A stretch of DNA of 8,498 nt, taken from positions 1 through 8,498 of the forward strand of contig JBKJLF010000568.1 in the NCBI GenBank assembly GCA_046597185.1, in the 5' to 3' direction. This document shows positions 1-6,812 of this stretch, piece after piece. The stretch is from CAMBDR01 sp046597185 (lineage in GTDB: Bacteria > Pseudomonadota > Gammaproteobacteria > Burkholderiales > Burkholderiaceae_D). The notes under the pieces are model-generated. The model was not told where the DNA came from, ran no database searches, and saw only the letters and a list, made by a program, of their open reading frames with translations. Within the stretch, counting starts at the first letter, position 1; each line of letters starts with the position of its first letter. Made by a program: the position numbers and the translations under genes.

Positions 1-2220
1 GTGACCCACATTCAAAACGCCAGCATCAACGCCAATGCCGCAGTTATACTGGACACCCGAGGCTGGGGGCTGAATAATCTGACCGCATTGGCCGTTGGGA
101 ATGTCAGCGTGAAGGCGGCCAATACGACGGCAATCACTTTGTCCACCTCGTTAGGCGCTGGCTCGGTGTCGATTGAAGGCGGCAAAAACATCAATCTCGT
201 TGCCACGCATTCGGCTGGTGGTCATCTCATTAACGTCGGCTCCAACAGTCTTCCTGCTAGTGGCGTGGTCAAGGTATTTAGCAGCGGCGAGTCAATCGAC
301 CCCAGCGCCTTTTCATACAGTGGCAATGCCATCAACGTAGTGGGCGGCAGCAGTATCGAAGTTAGCCAAGCCTACACCCCCAACGGTAATCAATATGTCT
401 ATGGCGGTATCGTTACTGTAATGGGTGACAGTAGCACCAAGAGCGTTACCATCGCCAATCAAGCCAATGTTCTCGGCTCAGCCAGGCAAAGCAATTTTTT
501 GCCAGGCAGCGTAACCATTTCTGATGCGCATTTTGGCAGTGATGTGAAAGGCAGCATTGCAACAGTGTCGATTAGTGGCGGCGGCTCTGCCCTCATACAT
601 GACAATGCCTTGGCCTCGTTGACGATAGGTGGCAGCGGTGGCAGTACTGTCAAAATCGATAACGCGGGTGCGGCTGGGGCTGCCAACACAACCTTGCAAC
701 TGCACTTGCTGGGTGGAATCAGTAGCCTACAAGACGCCAATGTGATTGCCACAATTAATGTTGACGTCGCGGTCGGCATCAACGGCAGCATTGGCAGGAT
801 CATGGACAAGGCGTTGACCACCATCAACATCAGCGGTGCAGGCAATATCAGCTTGGGCGTTACGGATGATACCCCGACGTTAACATTGATCACACACAGC
901 GGTGAGGGGCAAGTAAATTTGTCGCTCAGCGCCGCGCAAACCAGTTATCAAGGTGGCAATGGCACAGACATAATCACGCTCAACAGGGATTTTCAGCCCG
1001 ATTCGACACATGTCATTTCGCTCGGCGGTGGTGCTGATAGCATCGACCTGCGCTGGGACCCGTATGGCTTGCCGAAAAATTTGATCGACGGCGGCGACGG
1101 CATCGATACGCTCTATATCAGCGGCACCCAAGCCAGTTACGTAACAAGTCCCGCCATCAATGTCAATATCAAAAATTTCGAACGTATCGTGATTGATGGT
1201 GGATTTTTTGATAAACCCGAGGGGCAAACATTGGACGCTGCACGACTTGGCAATATTAATAATATCACGCTAGTAAATGGCGGTGCGCTCAATATTGATA
1301 ATCTGCACAGCGGCGGCAGCCTGACGCTGGAAGCTGGTGGCACGGCCTATACGCTCAGCAATGCGGCCTACGCCACCAAAAGCGATGACCAAATTTTCCT
1401 AATCTTGCATAATAACGGCGGCGATGTTGTTAATTTTGCCGCAGCCGGTCTGCGTGTGGATGATGTTGAAACCATCACCATTGACAGCAGTAACGGCAGC
1501 TTCAACACTGCCACCGCATTTAATAGTATTACCCTGCAAGACAATGCCATTCGAACCATTACCCTGAGCGGTGACCGCGGTTTGGATTTGACTGTCAGCG
1601 ACAGCAGCTTGACCCGGCTCGATGCGTCTGGCTTGAGCAAGGGCGGCATCAGCTTTGTCGCCGGGGCGTTGATTGCTAACGCCAGCTTTAGCGGCAGCAC
1701 CGCCAGCGCTGCCATCAACACGCTTGATTTAAGCGCGGCCAAAGCCACTATTTCGTATTTGGGCGGGGCAGGCAACGATATTATCACCGTTGGCGGCGGG
1801 GCCAATAGCGTGGCAGTCGGCAGTAGCGGTGCCGACCACGTCACCATCGGCGCAGCCGGAACGAGTCTGCAAACCTTTACCACCATTAGCGACGCACATG
1901 CCGGGTTAACACTGTCGCTGCTGCCCTCGCTCAATCTTGCCACGGAAACCTTCAGCAGCACCAAGCAGGTGTTGGTCGGCACCGCCACGCTTCAATCCTA
2001 CGCCGATGCGGTGGTGCAGCACGGCGGCAATGCGAGCACCCATGCGGCGTTGGGCTGGTTCCAGTTTCAAGGTGACACCTATCTGGTGGAGAGTCGGCAC
2101 GACGCCAGTGCCGCCAATGCCAGCTTTTTGGCTGGCACTGATGTTATTGTGAAATTGACTGGATTGGTGAATTTGACCAACGCCAGCTTAAGCAATGGGC
2201 ACGATCTGGTGTTGGGCTAG
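1..2220 (+). CDS. Large beta-strand repeat / RTX-like surface protein, 3' part (5' end outside window)
   Basis: The frame is open from the first base, so the GTG at position 1 is probably internal and the protein longer than the 739 residues seen. The product has no cysteine and is rich in Gly, Ser, Thr, Asn and Ala, with alternating short beta-strand units (for example SVTISDAHFGSD at about 170-181 followed by ALASLTIGGSGG). RTX-like glycine/aspartate segments occur at about 317-327 (GGNGTDIITL), 341-350 (GGGADSIDL), 362-371 (IDGGDGIDTL) and 587-617 (GGAGNDII and following). The last 115 residues (FQGDTYLVES, then AGTDVIVKLTGLVNL) resemble the C-terminal region of S-layer-type and RTX beta-strand repeat proteins, which in this class usually carries the type I secretion signal; export by a type I system is therefore inferred. 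The RTX-like segments suggest calcium binding. No secretion genes are in the window. It could instead be an adhesin. The class is fairly sure, the role is not. Confidence 0.85.
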   Translation: MTHIQNASINANAAVILDTRGWGLNNLTALAVGNVSVKAANTTAITLSTSLGAGSVSIEGGKNINLVATHSAGGHLINVGSNSLPASGVVKVFSSGESIDPSAFSYSGNAINVVGGSSIEVSQAYTPNGNQYVYGGIVTVMGDSSTKSVTIANQANVLGSARQSNFLPGSVTISDAHFGSDVKGSIATVSISGGGSALIHDNALASLTIGGSGGSTVKIDNAGAAGAANTTLQLHLLGGISSLQDANVIATINVDVAVGINGSIGRIMDKALTTINISGAGNISLGVTDDTPTLTLITHSGEGQVNLSLSAAQTSYQGGNGTDIITLNRDFQPDSTHVISLGGGADSIDLRWDPYGLPKNLIDGGDGIDTLYISGTQASYVTSPAINVNIKNFERIVIDGGFFDKPEGQTLDAARLGNINNITLVNGGALNIDNLHSGGSLTLEAGGTAYTLSNAAYATKSDDQIFLILHNNGGDVVNFAAAGLRVDDVETITIDSSNGSFNTATAFNSITLQDNAIRTITLSGDRGLDLTVSDSSLTRLDASGLSKGGISFVAGALIANASFSGSTASAAINTLDLSAAKATISYLGGAGNDIITVGGGANSVAVGSSGADHVTIGAAGTSLQTFTTISDAHAGLTLSLLPSLNLATETFSSTKQVLVGTATLQSYADAVVQHGGNASTHAALGWFQFQGDTYLVESRHDASAANASFLAGTDVIVKLTGLVNLTNASLSNGHDLVLG

Positions 2221-2222
2221 CA

Positions 2223-2411
2223 GCCTGTCGGATACTGGGCGGCGAAGCGAGAAATTGGCTGAGCGAACACAGATTTTGCCGGATTTGTCAACTGGCACAT
2301 TTTGTGGCAAGTCAGCCCGCCCAGCAACGCATCATGATTTGTATTGACGAGTTTGAGCGCTTGGAAGATTTGTTCCCGCAGCAAAAGCGCGAGCTATTGC
2401 ACATCAACTGA
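2223..2411 (+). pseudogene. Probable remnant of a P-loop/AAA-type ATPase gene (DEFERLE motif)
   Basis: Just after the repeat-protein stop, the third forward frame is open from about 2223 to a TGA at 2409-2411. Its last part reads IMICIDEFERLEDLFPQQKR and then ELLHIN. Hydrophobic residues leading into DE, followed by FERLE, resemble the Walker B region of large AAA/STAND-type ATPases, as recalled from similar proteins. There is no Walker A motif, no plausible start and no ribosome binding site, and the homology seems to end abruptly on both sides, so this is best read as a fragment of a deleted gene. The first part of the frame (2223-2300) shows nothing recognisable and may not belong to it. 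From 2412 to 2477 nothing convincing is seen, and no strong terminator is visible for either converging gene. The assignment rests on one motif. Confidence 0.35.
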
Positions 2412-2477
2412 TTTAACCGGCGTTGTTCAAACTGGCTGGCGCACCGCCCAATGGTTATTCACTTGCTACCAAAATAC

Positions 2478-4046
2478 TTAATGCGGCAGGGTTGCTGCCT
2501 TCGCAACGGCAGGGCGTGAAGTGCTACGCTTGCGCGGCACCTTGGCGGGAGCGCTTGCTTTGGCACTGGCTGCGGGTTTGGTAGTGGCCGCTACCACGGC
2601 CGGGGCAGGGGCAGCACTTGGCTCCGCTTGCCTTGCCAGGGCCAATTCCAGCAGGGTGCGGTGTTCTGCCAGCATCAGGTCGCCCAGTTCATTCACGTCG
2701 GGCAGGGCGCGGCGGCAGGCGATCAGGCCATAGTCGAGACGACCGTTGTAGCTCGTCACCGTCACATTCAGGGCCATGCCATGCGCGACGATGGAAACCG
2801 GATAGTTGCTCACCACCTTGGCACCGGCAAAGTACAATGGCACCGGCACCCCGGCAATATTGGAGATCACCACATTGGCCAACGGCGGTATGATATTGGC
2901 CAGACGCGAGCGACTGAATAGGGACGCTACCGCAGACAACAACCACGGTGCAGCGGGCAGCGGGAAATCAGTCGGCATGGCCGATTTGACGCGACCGAGC
3001 ATGAGTTTGGTGTTGGCCGAGGATTCTTTGATTTTCTGGATACGTTGCAACGGGTCTTTGATGTCCGTGGCCAGATTCATGGTCACCATGCTGACCTGGT
3101 TGTTGGAATCGGTGTCGCCTTCCTGGCGCAGGCTCACGGGTACGGCGGCGCTGAGTGATTTGTCGGGCAGTTCGTTGTTGTCCTTCAGGTAGGCGCGCAA
3201 TGCGCCTGCCGTGGTGGCCATTACCACATCGTTGAGCGACACATTGAGTAGTTTGGCAATTTGCTTGGCTTCGGACAGGGGCACCGTGCGTCCGGCAAAA
3301 GTACGTTGGTTGGTAATGGCCACGTTCAGGAAGGTGCGCGGCGCAAACAGGGTGAAGTCTTTGGGTAAAGACCAGTCACGCTTGCCGTTGGCGTCTTTTT
3401 CAGGCACCAGCGCAGCCTTGGCAGAGCGCGCCAGCAAGGGCAAGGCCTTGACCAGCCCAACCGTCTGTTGCAAAGTGTTGCGCGCCGCCGCGCCCAGCAG
3501 TTCGGCAATCCCCAACTGGTACTGGTTGCGGCGCGCCCGTGGCCGGGGTGGCTTGATGACGCGGCCCGTTGGCTCCAGGTCAAAAATCGCCTTGGCTACC
3601 GCCACGCTGGCTTGCCCGTCCATACCGGCGTGATGCGCCTTGGTGTAGAGCGCCACTTGTCCATTCTTGAGGCCGGTGATGATGAAAAATTCCCACAGCG
3701 GGCGGCTGCGATCAAGCAGGCTGGAGTGCAGGCGCGCGACGTATTGTTGGAGTTGGCGGTTGGTGCCTGGCTTGGGCAGGGCGATGTGGCGGATGTGGTA
3801 GTCCAGGTCGATGTCTTCATCTTCCACCCACACCGGGTTGGAAATATCGAGTGGCATCAGGGCCAGCTTGCGGGTAAAAATTTCAGCCAGATGTAAGCGC
3901 GAGGCGATGCACGCTTTGCAGTCTTCATAAAAGTCGCCTTCATAACCCGGTGGCAAGTCGAGTACATTGAGTGAGCCGATGTGCATCGGCATTTCAGGAG
4001 ATTCCAAGTGTAAAAATGCCGAATCGACGCCGCTTAAATGTTTCAT
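2478..4046 (-). CDS. Wax ester synthase / diacylglycerol acyltransferase (WS/DGAT)
   Basis: This 522-residue protein belongs to the bifunctional WS/DGAT family, which transfers acyl groups from acyl-CoA to fatty alcohols or diacylglycerol to make wax esters or triacylglycerol storage lipid at the inner face of the cytoplasmic membrane. It opens with MKHLSGVDSAFLHLESPEMP, typical of the family. The catalytic HHxxxDG motif is intact at 138-144 (HHAGMDG; His139 is the expected base). Also visible are PLWE (116-119), the conserved LNDVV segment (271-275), the NVVISNIAGVPVP stretch (391-403) and ALNVTVTSYNGRLDYGL (425-441). The catalytic body ends near 470. Residues about 473-522 are an added low-complexity Ala/Pro/Lys/Arg/Ser tail absent from typical members. 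The ATG is preceded by a GGTGA site seven bases upstream. The gene stands alone, convergent with the repeat protein and divergent from the PHP gene. Which substrate it prefers cannot be told from sequence. Confidence 0.95.
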   Translation of the reverse strand: MKHLSGVDSAFLHLESPEMPMHIGSLNVLDLPPGYEGDFYEDCKACIASRLHLAEIFTRKLALMPLDISNPVWVEDEDIDLDYHIRHIALPKPGTNRQLQQYVARLHSSLLDRSRPLWEFFIITGLKNGQVALYTKAHHAGMDGQASVAVAKAIFDLEPTGRVIKPPRPRARRNQYQLGIAELLGAAARNTLQQTVGLVKALPLLARSAKAALVPEKDANGKRDWSLPKDFTLFAPRTFLNVAITNQRTFAGRTVPLSEAKQIAKLLNVSLNDVVMATTAGALRAYLKDNNELPDKSLSAAVPVSLRQEGDTDSNNQVSMVTMNLATDIKDPLQRIQKIKESSANTKLMLGRVKSAMPTDFPLPAAPWLLSAVASLFSRSRLANIIPPLANVVISNIAGVPVPLYFAGAKVVSNYPVSIVAHGMALNVTVTSYNGRLDYGLIACRRALPDVNELGDLMLAEHRTLLELALARQAEPSAAPAPAVVAATTKPAASAKASAPAKVPRKRSTSRPAVAKAATLPH

Positions 4047-4053
4047 GATCGTT

Positions 4054-4058
4054 TCACC
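4054..4058 (-). promoter_or_regulatory. Ribosome binding site of the WS/DGAT gene
   Basis: On the minus strand this reads GGTGA and ends seven bases before the ATG at 4046, which supports that start. Further upstream a TATTAT (4071-4076, minus strand) could be a -10 box, but no good -35 hexamer sits at the right distance, so no promoter is called. Confidence 0.55.
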
Positions 4059-4462
4059 GTGTTGGGATTAATAATATTGAAGGTTAGCAGAAAATGAGCC
4101 AGCCGGGTTGTTAAAAGGGTAGAGTAACTTACCCAATTGTTTGGGCTGCCATCCGTTTGGCCATGGATGCTGAATGTGCGCTGAATTTATGCGGCATTGA
4201 TGATGAACTGATGCCAGGTGCGCGCCCACAGTCGCGGCAGGTTTTTTTGATGCACGGGCGCTTACTGGCTAGCTTACTGGAATCGGTAGTTGGTGGCAAT
4301 CGGTCAAAAGTACGAGTGATGCTTGTCAATGATTTTTATTTCGAGAGTCACGTTGTCGTCATAATTTTTGATTATTATGATAATGAATTTTTCTGAATAG
4401 CCAGAACTGCTTGTCCTGAAAGTATCAATTTCATGTCTTGTCTCTTTTTATACTCATTTGCA

Positions 4463-4492
4463 TTGAGCAAATAAGGCATATTGAATGATAAT
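4463..4492 (+). promoter_or_regulatory. Candidate sigma70-type promoter for the PHP–EamA unit
   Basis: TTGAGC (4463-4468, four of six matches to TTGACA) is followed after 18 bases by GATAAT (4487-4492, five of six matches to TATAAT). Transcription would start about 80 bases before the PHP start codon. A weaker alternative (TTGAAC at 4529-4534 with TAAAAA 15 bases later) lies closer. AT-rich sequence produces such matches by chance, so this is a candidate only. Confidence 0.35.
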
Positions 4493-4566
4493 AGGTGCCA
4501 TATGAATGAATGCGGTCGATAATCAGTCTTGAACAGAAAAGTTATCCCATAAAAATCACATAGTCC

Positions 4567-4573
4567 AGGAAGA
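4567..4573 (+). promoter_or_regulatory. Ribosome binding site of the PHP gene
   Basis: AGGAAGA lies six bases before the ATG at 4580. This is good Shine-Dalgarno spacing and agrees with the signal peptide beginning at that codon. Confidence 0.7.
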
Positions 4574-4579
4574 ATTAAT

Positions 4580-6805
4580 ATGTCCCACCCTCATTTTCAA
4601 GCTCATTTTAAACGACTGCCGCATCGTCTGGCTGTAAGCCTGTTGTTGGCGCTCTCAATACCGGGCGCATTTGCCGCCGATAAATTTATGCGCGATCACA
4701 GCGAATTCGAAGCCGCGCTGCACGTGCCTTTTCTCGCCAACCGTGCTGCCAATGAAGCGCGTGAATTTACGCTGCATTTTGATTACCCTCGGGTGGCAAC
4801 TGAGCAAGCCGTGTTATGGCGGGTGGATTTACTCAGCCCGACCGGGCGGGTGCTGCAGCAATGGTATGGCATCGACAAGCTCAATCAACAAGCCGTGCAA
4901 ACCAAACTAAACTGGGCCGGTCGCAATAACGGTGCAAGCCTGGTAGATGGTTTGTACCAGTTGCGCCTGCAAGCGCGTGCGCTGGATGCCACATCGCTCA
5001 CGCGGCGCGCGGGTTTGCCCAATGCGCTGGTGGAGGAAATGTTGGTCAGCGCGCCAGCCGAGGTGATCACGCAAAGCTGGCCGTTCCAGCTTGGTTCGCC
5101 CACACCAGTCAAGCTGCCCACGTTTCAAGCCTTGGCCAGCGGCACCAATAACAGTGTCAATAACAGCCTCAATAGCCTGGCGCGTCCCGCCACTGGCTCT
5201 TTACCCTACACCGTGTATTTGGGTAATTTGCACAGCCAATCGAATCATTCTGATGGCGGCGGCGATCTGGCTACCTGCGCCTCGTCCTTGCCCGCGCAAT
5301 CGGGCGCGTTTGGTCCGGCGGATGCTTTTGCCTATGGCCAGAGCAAGGGGCTGGATTTTTTAATGGTGTCCGAGCACAACCATTATTTTGATGGTTCCAG
5401 CAGCACCAATGCCAGCGCCAACCCAACCGCTGCAAAAAGTAAATATCAATCGGGTTTGTCCGCCGCCAGCAGTTTTAATAGCACGCATCCGGGTTTTTTG
5501 GCGCAATATGGCCTGGAGTGGGGCGTGATTTCAAACGGCGGCCATTTGAATATTTTCGGCTCCAAAGAATTATTGGCGTGGGAATACAATAGCAGCAATC
5601 AACTGATTGGAGATACCTTTGTCGCCAAAGGTGATTACGCCGCGCTCTACACGCTGATGCGCCAGCGTGGCTGGATTGGGCAATTCAATCACCCGGCTGA
5701 CACCACCCAATTCAAGATCAATAATATTGATTTTGGGTACACAGTCGATGGCGATCAGGTCATGACGATGTGCGAAGCCATGGATACCGATGCGTTTTCC
5801 CACAACACCACCGAATCCGAAACCGTGATGATGATTTATGAAAGTGCCTGTAACAAGATTCTGGAAGCGGGCTTTCATGTGGCGCTCACCACCAATCAGG
5901 ATAACCATTGTGCCAATTGGGGCTCGGCCGCGCCGAACCGCACCGCGCTCTTGATTCCCAATGGCGTGGCTTTGAATGAAGCGAGCTTTAACGAAGCTTT
6001 ACGGGCGCGCCGCATGTTTGCCACCATGGACAAAAATTCGCAATTGATTTTGACGGCGAACGGCCATGTGATGGGGGAGCGCTTCAGCAATGCGGGGCCA
6101 TTGAATTTGGTCGCCAATTTTGCCAATAGCGCGGGTCGCAGCGTGGCCGCAGTGGCGATCATGGAAGGCGTGCCGGGCCGCAGAGGCACCGTTACGCAAC
6201 TCTCCAGCACGGCCAGCACCAGCTTTACGCCGTCTGTGGGGGAGCATTTCTACTACGCCAAAATTACCCAGGACGATGGCAAAATCTTATGGTCAGCACC
6301 AGTTTGGGTCACACAAACCGGTGGTACAACCACGCCCACCGAATTAATCGTCAATGGCGGGTTTGAAGCCACAGGCAGCGCCTGGGTGGCCACCAGCGGC
6401 GTGATCGGCACCAGCGTTAGCGCAACACCCAGCCGCACGGGCACTATGCGCGCCAAACTGAATGGCTATGGCACCACCCATACCGACAGCCTGTACCAGC
6501 AAGTGACGATTCCCGCCACTGCCAGCAGCGCCACCTTAAGCCTGTGGCTGCGCGTGTTGAGTTTGTCCAATTCCACCACCACCGCGTACGACACGCTCAA
6601 AGTTCAAGTACGCAATAGCAGCAATGCCGTGCTGGCGACGCTGGCGACGTATTCCAATTTGAACAAGGGCACCAGCTATCTGAATAAAACCTTTGATTTG
6701 ACTGCGTATAAAGGTCAAACTGTGCGACTATACTTTGAAGGTGTGGAAGACACTCAGGTTGCCACTACCTTTTTGATTGATGATGTGAGCTTGATCGTAA
6801 AATAA
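4580..6805 (+). CDS. Secreted PHP-domain metallohydrolase (CehA/McbA-like), multidomain
   Basis: The product has 741 residues. Residues 1-32 form a Sec signal peptide: a basic n-region (KRLPHR), hydrophobic core (LAVSLLLALSIPG) and AFA/AD cleavage site, so the enzyme is periplasmic or exported. Residues about 60-135 resemble a FlgD-like beta domain (LNWAGRNNGASLVDGLYQL). The PHP core spans about 209-462, with expected metal-site motifs GNLHSQSNHSDG (215-226), SEHNH (264-268), GLEWG (311-315), GGHLN (320-324), FNHPAD (369-374) and NQDNH (439-443). The first motif is normally HxH but here reads His218-Ser-Gln220. A beta-sandwich ending in ILWSAPVWV (569-577) follows, as is usual after such cores. 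Residues 588-741 (ELIVNGGFE to LIDDVSLIVK) look like a jelly-roll, carbohydrate-binding-like module. PHP proteins are metal-dependent hydrolases, often of phosphoesters; the substrate here is unknown. The transporter gene starts seven bases downstream. Confidence 0.88.
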   Translation: MSHPHFQAHFKRLPHRLAVSLLLALSIPGAFAADKFMRDHSEFEAALHVPFLANRAANEAREFTLHFDYPRVATEQAVLWRVDLLSPTGRVLQQWYGIDKLNQQAVQTKLNWAGRNNGASLVDGLYQLRLQARALDATSLTRRAGLPNALVEEMLVSAPAEVITQSWPFQLGSPTPVKLPTFQALASGTNNSVNNSLNSLARPATGSLPYTVYLGNLHSQSNHSDGGGDLATCASSLPAQSGAFGPADAFAYGQSKGLDFLMVSEHNHYFDGSSSTNASANPTAAKSKYQSGLSAASSFNSTHPGFLAQYGLEWGVISNGGHLNIFGSKELLAWEYNSSNQLIGDTFVAKGDYAALYTLMRQRGWIGQFNHPADTTQFKINNIDFGYTVDGDQVMTMCEAMDTDAFSHNTTESETVMMIYESACNKILEAGFHVALTTNQDNHCANWGSAAPNRTALLIPNGVALNEASFNEALRARRMFATMDKNSQLILTANGHVMGERFSNAGPLNLVANFANSAGRSVAAVAIMEGVPGRRGTVTQLSSTASTSFTPSVGEHFYYAKITQDDGKILWSAPVWVTQTGGTTTPTELIVNGGFEATGSAWVATSGVIGTSVSATPSRTGTMRAKLNGYGTTHTDSLYQQVTIPATASSATLSLWLRVLSLSNSTTTAYDTLKVQVRNSSNAVLATLATYSNLNKGTSYLNKTFDLTAYKGQTVRLYFEGVEDTQVATTFLIDDVSLIVK

Positions 6806-6812
6806 TAAATCC

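Larger units (their letters stand above)
4047..4579. other. Divergent intergenic region without a convincing gene
   Basis: These 533 bases separate the divergent WS/DGAT and PHP genes. The left 280 bases are of moderate GC, whereas 4320-4579 is clearly AT-rich. A TTG-started frame (4157-4396, +, 79 residues) and an overlapping antisense frame (4129-4329) exist, but neither has a ribosome binding site, recognisable domain or typical composition, so neither is called. A 7-bp AT-only inverted repeat (TCATAAT at 4359-4365, ATTATGA at 4374-4380) is too weak to be a terminator. The right end carries the candidate promoter and ribosome binding site of the PHP gene. The contrast in composition suggests joined fragments, perhaps remains of a lost gene on the left side. 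Confidence 0.6.

Noticed and set aside
1..3. GTG as a true start of the repeat protein
   Set aside because: The frame is open to the window edge, there is no upstream sequence in which to see a ribosome binding site, and the first residues already look like internal repeat sequence.
2438..2448. GGCG-CAC-CGCC hairpin as terminator for the acyltransferase gene
   Set aside because: The stem has only four pairs and no T-run follows on the minus strand.
4129..4329. Antisense 66-residue gene with a CRDC motif
   Set aside because: Two nearby cysteines do not make a zinc site, no family is recognised, no ribosome binding site is seen, and it overlaps another open frame.
4359..4380. Hairpin TCATAAT/ATTATGA as a terminator
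   Set aside because: The stem is almost all A-T pairs, no gene ends just before it, and no proper T-run follows.
4157..4396. Small 79-residue forward gene in the intergenic region
   Set aside because: It has a TTG start without a ribosome binding site, no recognisable domain, and its second half runs into AT-rich sequence.
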